From assembly GCF_014202335.1 (NCBI RefSeq), contig NZ_JACHGP010000009.1, positions 186,001-250,000 of the forward strand: 64,000 nucleotides of DNA, read 5' to 3'. The position numbers and the translations under genes were made by a program. Below, in pieces: positions 24,149 through 34,302 of this stretch. Positions within the stretch are counted from its first letter, which is position 1, and every line of letters starts with the position of its first letter. A model generated the notes under the pieces. It saw only the letters and a list, made by a program, of their open reading frames with translations. It ran no database searches and was not told the DNA's origin. The DNA is from Mycobacterium sp. AZCC_0083 (GTDB lineage Bacteria > Actinomycetota > Actinomycetes > Mycobacteriales > Mycobacteriaceae).

Positions 24149-26320
24149 CTAACTTCGGCCAAGTTTCGTCGCTGCGGCTTCGATGGTCTCCTCCGACAGC
24201 AGTACCTGCAGGGCGGCATCGCCGAGCGGGATGAAACTGTCCAGGCTGGCGACCCGGTCCACGACGCCCGAGAAGCCGTTGGCGACGAGTGCCGCGAGCA
24301 CGCCCTCGCCGACGCCACCGCTCTCGCGGGTCTCGTCGACGATGAGGACCCTTCCGGTGGCAGTGGCTTCGCGCAGCACGTCCTCCACCGGCAGCGGTGC
24401 CAGCCACCGCAGGTCGACGACACGGGTGCCGATGTCGCTGAGTTCCAGTCGGCGGGCGACACGAAGGCTCATCCGCAGACCGTTGCCGAACGTGACGATC
24501 GTCAGGTCGGTGCCGTCGCCGTAGACGCGGGCACGGCCGATGGGCGCCACCGAATCGGACGACGGGTAGGTCGCGAGCCACCCGTCGTCGCCGTCGTCGT
24601 GCAGATCCCGCGTGTGGTACAGCGCAATGGGTTCGATGAAGATGCAGACGATTCCGGCCGCCTTCGCGGCAGCGACACACGCGTGCAGCATCGCGGCGGC
24701 ATCGTCGGGTCGCGCAGGCGAGGCGACGACCACACCGGGGATGTCGCGGAGCGCGGCGATGGAGTTGTCGTTGTGGAAGTGTCCGCCGAATCCCTTCTGA
24801 TATCCGTAGCCGGCCACGCGAACGACCATCGGATTGCGGTATTGCCGGTTCGAGAAGAATTGCAGCGTCGCGCCTTCGCCGCGAATCTGGTCCAACGCGT
24901 TGTGAATGTAGGCGAGGTACTGGATTTCGGGGATGGGGAGCAGCCCCGACACCCCGGCTCCGAGGGCGAGACCGAGGATGGACTGCTCGTCGAGAAGGGT
25001 GTTGAATACCCGCGCCGAACTGGTCTTGTTGAGCAGTCCGCGGGTGACCCCGTATACACCGCCCTTGCGGGCGACGTCCTCGCCGAAGATCAGCGCCTCG
25101 GGGTGGCGGAGCAGGACCTCCTGCAGCGCGCGGTTGATGGCGAGCGCGACCGTCACCGGTGAATCATCTTGCGGCTCAACGGTCGGGAGGCTCTGTGCCG
25201 AGGCGGCGACGGCGTCGTTCATGCTCGTGCGGAGCGGTGTCATGACGGCCGAGGGGCTGTCCAGCTGCGCGAGTTCGCTGACTTCCTCGGCGAGTTCGAT
25301 CACCTCGGCACGCGTGGCCTCGTAACGCTCGAGTACCTCCTCCGCGGTGAGGTGGCCACCGTCGATCAACAGTTTCGCCGTGCGCACCAACGGATCTCGC
25401 TCGAAGTCGGCGACGATCTCGTCGGGTCGCCGATAAGCCGGCTCGTAGTCGGAGCCGGCGTGCCCCAACAGCCGGACCATGTTCAAGTGCAGGAACGCCG
25501 GACGGCGGTGGCTGCGCACCCACGACGCGGCGGCCGTCGCGGCGTCGAACGTCGCCGCCACATCGGTGCCGTCGGCAGCGAAGTACTCGAGACCTTCTCT
25601 GCGCCCGTAGCTTTGAGCGATCCACCCCGGCGGCGTCTTGACGCTGATGCCGATCCCGTTGTCCTCGCAGACGAACAGCAGCGGCATGGGCAGGCCTTGG
25701 TAGGCGGCGTGCATGGTGGCGTTGATGGCGCCGACCGCCGTGGAGTGGTTCGCCGAGGCGTCACCGAAGCTGCACACCGTCACCGCGTCCTCGGGCCATG
25801 GGCAGGCGACGCCTAGCCTCCTTGCCCTGGCGATCGAGAACGCGACGCCGACGGACCGCGGAAGGTGGGAGGCGATGGTCGAGGTCTGCGGGATGATGTT
25901 CAGGTCGTGGCGGCCGAACACCTTGTGCCGCCCGCCCGAGATCGGTTCCTCGGTGGCGGCGACGATGCCGAGCAGAACGTCGCGCAGCGCGTCGCGTCCG
26001 CCCACCTGTTGAGCGCGGGCGAGGAAGAAGCCGCCCGAACGATAGTGCAGCAGCGCAGGATCGGTGTACCGCAGTGCTGCCGCGACGCCGGCGTTGCCCT
26101 CGTGCCCGGACGAGCCGATCGTGTAGTAGCCCTTGCCGTGTGATCGCAGCCAGCGCGCCGCGAGGTCGAGGTGGCGGCTGCCGAGTTGGGCGTCGAAGAG
26201 GTCGAGGCAGGTAGCCACCGTGAGCGCCGAGCTCTCCTGCAGTGCACCGGTTTCACCTCGCAAGCCATCCGACATCGCCGACACGGTGGTCGTGAAGTAG
26301 TCGTCGATGGGTTCGGCCAT
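24149..26320 (-). CDS. Fused alpha-beta E1 2-oxoacid dehydrogenase
   Basis: A 723-residue single chain in which an E1-alpha half (about residues 1-370) is joined to an E1-beta half (about 395-723). The thiamine-diphosphate motif is CSFGDASANHSTAVGAINAT ending near CEDNGIGISV. The beta half has RHPEALIFGEDVARKGGVYG, FNTLLDEQSILGLALGAGVS and a C-terminal VLIVDETRESGGVGEGV. The enzyme would decarboxylate a branched or short 2-oxoacid. No E2 or E3 gene lies in the window, so it must borrow partners or act without them. It is 6 bases after the ureohydrolase gene. Confidence 0.88.
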   Translation of the reverse strand: MAEPIDDYFTTTVSAMSDGLRGETGALQESSALTVATCLDLFDAQLGSRHLDLAARWLRSHGKGYYTIGSSGHEGNAGVAAALRYTDPALLHYRSGGFFLARAQQVGGRDALRDVLLGIVAATEEPISGGRHKVFGRHDLNIIPQTSTIASHLPRSVGVAFSIARARRLGVACPWPEDAVTVCSFGDASANHSTAVGAINATMHAAYQGLPMPLLFVCEDNGIGISVKTPPGWIAQSYGRREGLEYFAADGTDVAATFDAATAAASWVRSHRRPAFLHLNMVRLLGHAGSDYEPAYRRPDEIVADFERDPLVRTAKLLIDGGHLTAEEVLERYEATRAEVIELAEEVSELAQLDSPSAVMTPLRTSMNDAVAASAQSLPTVEPQDDSPVTVALAINRALQEVLLRHPEALIFGEDVARKGGVYGVTRGLLNKTSSARVFNTLLDEQSILGLALGAGVSGLLPIPEIQYLAYIHNALDQIRGEGATLQFFSNRQYRNPMVVRVAGYGYQKGFGGHFHNDNSIAALRDIPGVVVASPARPDDAAAMLHACVAAAKAAGIVCIFIEPIALYHTRDLHDDGDDGWLATYPSSDSVAPIGRARVYGDGTDLTIVTFGNGLRMSLRVARRLELSDIGTRVVDLRWLAPLPVEDVLREATATGRVLIVDETRESGGVGEGVLAALVANGFSGVVDRVASLDSFIPLGDAALQVLLSEETIEAAATKLGRS

Positions 26321-26326
26321 TCTGAA

Positions 26327-27244
26327 TTACCTGCCCTCTCGGTAGCCGCCGACGATCGTGCGGACGAACGTGACGATCTGTCCCGCGTCGGTCCCGCTCT
26401 CGTCCTGGTCCGGGTCGTAGATGGCGATGCTGACGCCGACGCACGACCCGGAATCGAGCATGGCGCGCACCAGGTCGGTGAGCTGGTCCCAACGCAGACC
26501 ACCCGGCTCGTCCTCGACATCGGGTAGCCCCTGCGCCACGAACTCGAGTGGGTCGAGTACGTCGAGATCGATGTGTAGCCACCACCGGTCGACGTGCTGC
26601 GCGAGTTTCTCGATGGCCTGGTGCCCGGTTCCCGCCGGGTCGTCGGCGACTTCGGCCAGCGGCGCCAGCCAGACCCCGCAGTCGCGGAGCGTGCCCACGT
26701 TGAACTGCCGCCGCCACGCCTCGTCTCGCGGCCCCAGTACCGCCAAGAGCTCGCGCCGCAGCGCGGGCAGCCGTTCGCCGAGCGGCCCGGTGAGCCGGCG
26801 TCCGGTCAGCCCGAGGAGCAGGCCGATCTCGGTGTTGGCGGCCTCACCATCCTCGGAGACGTCGAGGGGCATGGTGTCCTCGTGGCCGTCGATGAAGACC
26901 AGACCGACGTCGCCGACGTGATCGCGAAGGCCGGTGACGATGCCAAGCAGCGTCGAGCAATCGCCGCCGTAGACGAACGGGAACCGGCCCTGCGTCATGG
27001 CAGACCCGACGCGCTCGTTGAGCGCGTCCGTCATCGCCAGCAGTGCCGCCTCGTTGATCAGGCCGGTCGTGTTGCCCCGCTGCGGATTTGGTTCGGGCAG
27101 CTCGAGGTGGTCATGACGTACCACGGGATGGTGGTCGAAGGCGTCCAGCAGTCCCGCATCCCGCAGCGCCCCCGCCGCGCGTGCCTGATTGCCGCTGCGC
27201 CCGTACCCGTCGAACGGAACGCCGATCAAGTCGATCTCGGCCAC
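26327..27244 (-). CDS. Ureohydrolase (arginase/agmatinase superfamily) with an unusual first metal motif
   Basis: A 305-residue arginase-fold protein. The metal motifs read YGGDCSTLLG, VFIDGHEDTM and LHIDLDVLDP. The first is GGDHS in classical arginases, so a manganese-ligand His is Cys here. The second keeps DxHxD and the third keeps DxD. The protein may use a different metal or a guanidino substrate other than arginine, or have lost activity. GTG at 27244 is preferred. The TTG one codon earlier is possible. It is 15 bases after the HAD gene and 6 before the E1 gene. Confidence 0.82.
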   Translation of the reverse strand: MAEIDLIGVPFDGYGRSGNQARAAGALRDAGLLDAFDHHPVVRHDHLELPEPNPQRGNTTGLINEAALLAMTDALNERVGSAMTQGRFPFVYGGDCSTLLGIVTGLRDHVGDVGLVFIDGHEDTMPLDVSEDGEAANTEIGLLLGLTGRRLTGPLGERLPALRRELLAVLGPRDEAWRRQFNVGTLRDCGVWLAPLAEVADDPAGTGHQAIEKLAQHVDRWWLHIDLDVLDPLEFVAQGLPDVEDEPGGLRWDQLTDLVRAMLDSGSCVGVSIAIYDPDQDESGTDAGQIVTFVRTIVGGYREGR

Positions 27245-27259
27245 CAACCTCAGCCCTCT

Positions 27260-28033
27260 TCAGATGAGGTCAACGGCATCCGCGATGGAGTCAAGCACCC
27301 GGCTCGGCCGGAACGGATACCGCTCGATGTCGCCGATCTTCGTCGACCCGGTGAGCACCAGGATGGTCTCGAGGCCTGCCTCGATCCCCGCGACGACGTC
27401 GGTGTCCATCCGATCGCCGACCATGAAGGTGTTCTCCGAGTGCGCCTCGATGCGGTTGAGCGCGCTGCGGAACATCATCGGGTTCGGCTTGCCGACGAAG
27501 TACGGGTCCCGCCCGGTGGCCTTCGTGATGAGCGCCGCTACCGACCCGGTGGCAGGCGTCGGACCTTCGGCAGACGGTCCGGTGACGTCGGGGTTGGTGG
27601 CGATGAAGCGCGCGCCGGCGACAATGAGCCGGATGGCCTTGGTGATCGCCTCGAAGGAGTAGGTCCGCGTCTCGCCGAGCACCACGAAGTCGGGGCCCGT
27701 GTCGGTGAGGGTGTAGCCGACCTCGTGCAGCGCCGTGGTCAGGCCCGCCTCACCGATCACGTACGCCGAGCCGCCGGGTAACTGGTCGTGCAGGAAGGCC
27801 CCGGTGGCCATGGCCGACGTCCAGATCGACTCCTCGGGCACCTCGAGACCCGACCGCAGCAGACGCGCGGCCAGGTCACGCGGGGTGAAGATCGAATTGT
27901 TGGTCAACACCAGGAACGGGCGTTTCTTCTCCGCGAGCCGCTGCAGGAATTCCGCGGCACCGGGCAGAGCACGCTCCTCGTGGACCAGGACGCCGTCCAT
28001 GTCGGTCAGCCAGCATTGCGGTGTGGAGCGCAC
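27260..28033 (-). CDS. HAD-IIA phosphatase (NagD-like)
   Basis: A 257-residue HAD hydrolase with a type IIA cap. Motif I is LTDMDGVL (nucleophile Asp10, acid Asp12), motif II is LTNNS, motif III is in FVGKPNPMMF and motif IV is MVGDRMDTDVVAG. Relatives dephosphorylate small phosphometabolites such as glycerol 3-phosphate or nucleotides. It begins with GTG at 28031-28033, 32 bases after the SDR gene, and is inside the six-gene operon. Its link to the ureohydrolase and E1 enzyme is not obvious. Confidence 0.88.
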   Translation of the reverse strand: MRSTPQCWLTDMDGVLVHEERALPGAAEFLQRLAEKKRPFLVLTNNSIFTPRDLAARLLRSGLEVPEESIWTSAMATGAFLHDQLPGGSAYVIGEAGLTTALHEVGYTLTDTGPDFVVLGETRTYSFEAITKAIRLIVAGARFIATNPDVTGPSAEGPTPATGSVAALITKATGRDPYFVGKPNPMMFRSALNRIEAHSENTFMVGDRMDTDVVAGIEAGLETILVLTGSTKIGDIERYPFRPSRVLDSIADAVDLI

Positions 28034-28065
28034 GGTGCCAGTCTCTCAAGCCACCCGCTCCGGCG

Positions 28066-28875
28066 TCAGCGAACCACCACAGTGGACGGTGTCCGCGGCG
28101 CGCCGAGGAAGTCCCGGTGCGACGGCGGCTGGCGTCCGTCCTCGTCGGTGATGCCGTACCGCACCCCGAGTTCCGCGCCGATCAACGTTTGCCCGCTCAA
28201 CTCGGCCAGGCCCGGGTCGCGGTACAGGGCATTGAGCAGATGCCCGGTGAACTCCGGGGTCTCCGCCTGCTCGGCGGTCTTCGCCAAGGCCTCGGGATGC
28301 CCGTCGAACGCCCTGCGGAACTTCTCGGTCAACAGGATCCCCATCCAGATCGACACGGTGGCCACACTCGTCCCGGAGAAGTCCACCGCCATATCGGCTG
28401 CCAGCTTGTCGACGCCGGCCTTCTGCGCGCCGTAGGCGGGTCCGTGCATGTAGCACACCGACCCCGGTGACGAGGTGAACGCGATCAACCCGCGACCCCG
28501 TTCGACCATCAGTGGCGCGGCATACCAGGACGCCACGTATGCCGATCTCAGCCCGACGTCGAGGACGTCGGCGAGAGCAAGTGGCTTCTCCCAGAACGGT
28601 CTCGGATTCGTCAGGTCGTCGTGGATCGCGGCGGCGTTGTTGACCAAGAGGTCCAGCCGTCCGCATTCGTCGGCCACCCGCTCGAACAGCGCACCGACGG
28701 CGGCGTCGTCGCGATGGTCGACCCGCACGGGAATCGCGCCGTCCTCTGGGTCGGTGATCGTCCGGCCGGTCGCGTACACCTGCCACCCGGCCGTGCGGAG
28801 CGCGGCGGCAATGCCACGACCCGCGCCACGGCTCGCCCCGGTCACCACGGCGACGGGTTGTTGCTCTTCGGTCAC
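28066..28875 (-). CDS. Short-chain dehydrogenase/reductase
   Basis: A 269-residue classical SDR. The cofactor motif is VVTGASRGAGRG, NNAA follows at LLVNNAAAIHDD, and the active site has SSPGSVCYMHGPAYGAQKAG (Ser, Tyr and Lys). The Arg in YATGRTI suggests preference for NADP. It starts with GTG at 28873-28875 and heads the minus-strand operon running down to the thioesterase gene. The substrate is unknown. The fadE remnant begins only about 30 bases upstream on the other strand. Confidence 0.85.
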   Translation of the reverse strand: MTEEQQPVAVVTGASRGAGRGIAAALRTAGWQVYATGRTITDPEDGAIPVRVDHRDDAAVGALFERVADECGRLDLLVNNAAAIHDDLTNPRPFWEKPLALADVLDVGLRSAYVASWYAAPLMVERGRGLIAFTSSPGSVCYMHGPAYGAQKAGVDKLAADMAVDFSGTSVATVSIWMGILLTEKFRRAFDGHPEALAKTAEQAETPEFTGHLLNALYRDPGLAELSGQTLIGAELGVRYGITDEDGRQPPSHRDFLGAPRTPSTVVVR

Positions 28876-28907
28876 ACGGTCACGCTACGAGACGACTGTG
28901 GTCAGTC

Positions 28908-28982
28908 GTCGACTCCAGGGCGCAGAAGATCTACGCGGGCGCGAACGAGGTCATGAAGGAACTGATCGCGCGCTCGCTGTAG
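28908..28982 (+). pseudogene. C-terminal remnant of an acyl-CoA dehydrogenase (fadE)
   Basis: Reading in frame to the stop at 28980-28982 gives AQKIYAGANEVMKELIARSL, the characteristic last residues of a FadE acyl-CoA dehydrogenase, including the flavin-contacting IYAGANE segment. The preceding codons (VDSR) still fit, but nothing upstream does. The SDR gene on the opposite strand starts about 30 bases away. No start codon or N-terminal domain exists, so this is the tail of a deleted gene. It stops 20 bases before fadD, showing the ancestral order fadE-fadD. Confidence 0.85.
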
Positions 28983-29002
28983 CGCCGACCCGAGGAGATG
29001 AC

Positions 29003-30549
<1,547 letters not shown>

Positions 30550-30550
<1 letters not shown>

Positions 30551-31764
30551 TGACGGCAGGTCCGGCTGAGCGACCCGCAGTCCGTCCGGCGCGCGGCACG
30601 CGCCCGGTCAACCGTCGGCAATTGATCATCGGTGCTGCGACGGACCTGTTCTCCAGCAAGGGCTACGCCGGTGTCAGCGTGGGCGACGTCGCCGAGGCGG
30701 TCGCCATCGGACCGTCGGCGCTGTATCGGCATTTTCGTGGCAAGCAGGAGCTGCTGGCGACCGTGGTGGCCGAGGCACTCGACACCCTCGACGCCGCAAT
30801 CGCCAAGGCCGAGGACGAACATCCGCCCGACGTCGTCCACGCGTTGGCCAAAGCCGTGCTGGAACACCGCACCGTCGGGGTCTTGTGGCAGCGCGAGGCG
30901 CGCCAACTCGCCCCCGCCGACCGGGCAGCGATTCAGTCCGCCGTCAATGAGATCGGCCACCGATTCGCCGCCTTCATCCGGGCCCGTCGCCCCGGACTCG
31001 GCGACGGCCAGGCCGAGCTGGTGGCTTGGTCGGGACTCGCGGTCGCGACGAGCGTGTCCTTCCACAGCCTGACCTTGCCCGAACCGGCATTCACGACTCT
31101 GCTCAGCGAACTCATCACCACGGCCATCGATGCACCCATACCGCCGTTCGAATCGACGTCGGCGCGCCATGCACAACCTCCGACCCTGCGCAGTCAGTCC
31201 CGCCGCGAGACGATCCTGACCGAGGCAACGAAGTTGTTCGCGGCCAACGGTTTCAGCGGGGTCAGCACCGAAGACATCGGCGCGAGCGTCGGCATCGCCG
31301 GGCCCAGCGTCTACAACCACTTCCCTGCCAAGTCCGACATCCTGGTCGCCGCCATGCTGCGCGGTGACGAGTGGCTGCGCATGGACATGAACCGCGCCTT
31401 CGCCGCAGCCTCGGATCCGCGCGACGGCCTCAACCGCCTCCTCGGCAGCTATTGCGCGTTCGTCCTCGACAACCCTCACCTCGTCGCGGTGCTGGTCTCA
31501 GAGGCCGCTCATCTCCCCGAACCGGAGCGCCATCGCACCCGGGCCAGCCAGTACGCCTACATCGCCGAATGGGTCAGCCTGCTACGCGACGTGCACCCGC
31601 ACTGGGACGCGGTCACCGCCAGGATCCGGGTACAGGCCGCACAAACCGTGATGAACGACATCGCCCTCATCCCGTCCCTCCGCGAGAGCGCCGGGCTCGA
31701 GGCCGCGTTGGTCACCACCGGTGCCGAACTTCTCATGACGACCGACCAGACGAGGACCACGTGA
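30550..31764 (+). CDS. Double TetR-domain transcriptional regulator
   Basis: A 404-residue protein made of two complete TetR units in tandem. The first helix-turn-helix lies at about residues 45-65 (GDVAEAVAIGPSALYRHFRG) and the second at about 240-260 (EDIGASVGIAGPSVYNHFPA). A helical ligand domain of about 130 residues follows each. One chain may thus act as an intramolecular dimer. Its ATG overlaps the fadD stop (TGATG) and its stop overlaps the GTG of the hydrolase gene, so it is embedded in the operon it probably controls. Acyl-CoA ligands are likely but inferred. Confidence 0.87.
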
Positions 31765-32594
31765 TCACCGAGGATCGGCTCTGCTTCAACGGCCTACACA
31801 CCCGACGGCTGTCCGTCGCAGGGCACGGAACACCGATCGCCCTGTTGCACGGATTCGCCGACGGCGCGGACACCTGGCGCGCTCTGCTGACCGAATTCGA
31901 CGCCGCAGGCCGGGCTGCGTTTGCGGTCGACATGCCCGGTTTTGGGCAGGCGGACCCACGCCAACCGGGCCTGATCTTGCCGCAGCTCGACGCATTCGTC
32001 GACGCCGTGATCGCCGATACCGGGCCCGTCATCCTGATGGGAAACTCGTTGGGAGCCTGCGTCTCCGTGCGCGCCGCAACACGCGGGTCCTGCAACGTCC
32101 GCGGTGCCATCGCGGTCGACGAGCCCATCCTCGCATCGCACTGGTTGATGCGACTCGGCCGTGGGCGTGCCGATCCCTTTCGGGTACTGGACCATCGGAT
32201 GCCGATCCCGAAGAACCTGTACCGCCACGCCGTTCGCGGCACCCTCGCGCGGCTGCTGTACGCCGATCCGGCGCAGGCCGATCCCGCCGTACTCGCCCGC
32301 TTCACCGCCCAGGCCTCCGCACCGTCGCACGCTCGCAAGATGCTCGGGGATGCCCGCGCGATCGCACTCGAGACCGCAGGCGGTTACGACTCCGAACGCG
32401 TGAAATGTCCGCTGCTGGTCATCCATGGCCGCAAGGACCGAATCATCCCCGTGCACGCCAGCGAGCGACTGCACGAATCGGTTCCGGCGAGCACCCTGGT
32501 CGTCCTACCGAATTCGGGACACTGCCCCCAACTCGACGATCCTTCCGGGCTGGCAAAACACGTTCTGCGGTTCATCGAAAGGGAAGTGAAATGA
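31761..32594 (+). CDS. Alpha/beta hydrolase
   Basis: A 277-residue alpha/beta-hydrolase. The oxyanion strand is IALLHGFADGADTW, the nucleophile elbow is LMGNSLGACVS, the acid is probably Asp in VIHGRKDRIIP and the His is in LPNSGHCPQLDDP. These four elements are in normal order. The GTG at 31761 overlaps the regulator's TGA as GTGA, and the gene's stop overlaps the next ATG. Position between fadD and an SDR suggests hydrolysis of an ester or carbon-carbon bond in a lipid or steroid-like catabolic route, but the substrate is unknown. Confidence 0.87.
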   Translation: MITEDRLCFNGLHTRRLSVAGHGTPIALLHGFADGADTWRALLTEFDAAGRAAFAVDMPGFGQADPRQPGLILPQLDAFVDAVIADTGPVILMGNSLGACVSVRAATRGSCNVRGAIAVDEPILASHWLMRLGRGRADPFRVLDHRMPIPKNLYRHAVRGTLARLLYADPAQADPAVLARFTAQASAPSHARKMLGDARAIALETAGGYDSERVKCPLLVIHGRKDRIIPVHASERLHESVPASTLVVLPNSGHCPQLDDPSGLAKHVLRFIEREVK

Positions 32595-33430
32595 CAGGTA
32601 ACACGGCAATCCGCAACAAGGTGATCGTGATCACCGGCGGCGCAAGAGGAATCGGGCTCGCCACCGCGACGGCACTGCACGGGCTCGGCGCCAAGGTCGC
32701 GATCGGCGACGTCGACGAAGCCAAGTTGAAGGAGTCGGCGACGGAGCTCGGCCTTGATGTCTACGGCAAGCTCGACGTCACCGATCCGGAGTCGTTCGCG
32801 GCCTTCCTCGACGACGTCGAGCGTCAGCTCGGTCCCGTGGACGTGCTGATCAACAATGCGGGAATCATGCCGGCGGGCAAGGTGATCGACGAGCCGGACA
32901 AGGTGACCCGCCGCATCCTGGACATCAACGTCTACGGCGTCATCCTCGGCAGCAAGCTTGCCGCGCAGCGGATGATCCCGCGCCGCACCGGCCACGTCAT
33001 CAACATCGCATCGCTGGCAGGCGAGAGCCCGACCCCCGGACTTGCGACGTACTGCGCCAGCAAGTACGCGGTGCTCGGGTTCACCGACTCGGCGCGGATC
33101 GAGTATCGCGGCACCGGCGTCCACTTCTCTTCGGTGCTGCCCACGTTCACCAACACCGAGCTGGTCGCGGGAACGTCGGGGGCGAAGCTGCTGAAGAACG
33201 CCGAGCCGGAGGACATCGCCGACGCGATCATCGGCCTCATCACGAAGCCGGTGGGCCGGGTGGCGGTGACCAGGGCCGCGGGCCTCGTCGTCGCGTCGAT
33301 GAAGTTCATTCCCAAGTCGATAGGCGAATTCATCGCCCGCAAGCTCGGTATGGAGCACGTCTTCCTCGAAGACGTCGACACCGCGGCGCGCAAGGCCTAC
33401 GAAGATCGCGCAAGGGGCATCGAGTCCTGA
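32591..33430 (+). CDS. Short-chain dehydrogenase/reductase
   Basis: A 279-residue classical SDR. The cofactor site is VITGGARGIGLATA, and Asp in VAIGDVDEAK suggests NAD. NNAG is at LINNAGIMPAG, and the catalytic Tyr-x3-Lys is in TYCASKYAVLGF with Ser in NIASLAGES. ATG at 32591 overlaps the hydrolase stop (ATGA). It ends the operon fadD - double TetR - hydrolase - SDR. It probably oxidises a hydroxyacyl or hydroxysteroid-like intermediate, but that is inference from context. Confidence 0.87.
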   Translation: MTGNTAIRNKVIVITGGARGIGLATATALHGLGAKVAIGDVDEAKLKESATELGLDVYGKLDVTDPESFAAFLDDVERQLGPVDVLINNAGIMPAGKVIDEPDKVTRRILDINVYGVILGSKLAAQRMIPRRTGHVINIASLAGESPTPGLATYCASKYAVLGFTDSARIEYRGTGVHFSSVLPTFTNTELVAGTSGAKLLKNAEPEDIADAIIGLITKPVGRVAVTRAAGLVVASMKFIPKSIGEFIARKLGMEHVFLEDVDTAARKAYEDRARGIES

Positions 33431-33510
33431 TTCGGATTGCCGAGGCGACGAACGGCCGCACCACGACAAAACTACGGGGAATCACCAAGGCGAACCGGTA
33501 GATTCAAGTC

Positions 33511-34296
33511 ATGGCAACGGATGAGGCCGCAGCGTCGTCGAAGCAGCAACCGCTGCTCGTGCTTGGCAAGATCACCGAGATCCTCGACGCGTTCTCGCTG
33601 TCCCGTCCGGCGATGACCCTCGGCGAGATTCAGCAGGCGACGGGCCTGCCGACCTCCACCGTGCAGCGATTGGTCAGCAACATGGCCGCCCAGGGCCTGC
33701 TGGACCGGTCGGGTGATCAGATCCGCATCGGAGTCCGCGTCGCGTACTGGGCGGCAACCGCCACGAAGGACCTCGACGAGTTGTCGGTGGTGAATCCGGT
33801 GCTGAAGGAGATCCGCGACAAGACCGGCGAAACCGCGTGTTTCTTCAAGGTCGAACAGACCTTCCGGGTCTGCGTTGCCATCGCGGAGACGCGTCATGCG
33901 CTGCGGCGCGACATGTACGTCGGCCACGTCATCCCGCTGCATGCGGGCTCGGCATCCCGGGTACTGCTGGCGTGGAATCCCGAACTCGCCGAGCAGATCC
34001 TCTCGGGCCCCCTCGAGCATCTGACCGACGGAACCGTGACGAACGCGAACGATCTACGTGGCCTCGTCGCGCAGACGAAGGCCGACGGCTACGCCATCAC
34101 CGCAGGGGAACGCGAGGACTCGGCGTCGGGGCTCTCGGCACCCGTGTTCGATGCCGCAGGCGACGTCCTCGGTGCCCTGACGATCAGCGGACCGACGCTC
34201 CGGATGCCGCTGGCGCAGTGCGAGGACTGGGTCGACCTGCTGGTCGGCTATGCCGAGCAGATCACCAGGACCATCGGCGGCAGGGCGCCGCGCTGA
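33511..34296 (+). CDS. IclR-family transcriptional regulator
   Basis: A 261-residue IclR regulator. The N-terminal winged helix is at about residues 15-75 (MTLGEIQQATGLPTSTVQRL). The C-terminal effector domain contains KTGETACFFKVEQTFRVCVA and LHAGSASRVLLAWNPELAEQ, which line the ligand pocket in the family. IclR proteins usually sense a small carboxylate or aromatic acid. It is convergent, by six bases, with the lyase gene of the neighbouring CoA-transferase/permease operon and is a good candidate for its regulator. That link is inferred from adjacency. Confidence 0.88.
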   Translation: MATDEAAASSKQQPLLVLGKITEILDAFSLSRPAMTLGEIQQATGLPTSTVQRLVSNMAAQGLLDRSGDQIRIGVRVAYWAATATKDLDELSVVNPVLKEIRDKTGETACFFKVEQTFRVCVAIAETRHALRRDMYVGHVIPLHAGSASRVLLAWNPELAEQILSGPLEHLTDGTVTNANDLRGLVAQTKADGYAITAGEREDSASGLSAPVFDAAGDVLGALTISGPTLRMPLAQCEDWVDLLVGYAEQITRTIGGRAPR

Positions 34297-34302
34297 GCGT
34301 GC

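Noticed and set aside
28475..29002. N-terminal extension of fadD reaching back over the SDR gene
   Set aside because: It is low-quality sequence antisense to a conserved SDR. The GTG at 29003 has an ideal Shine-Dalgarno.
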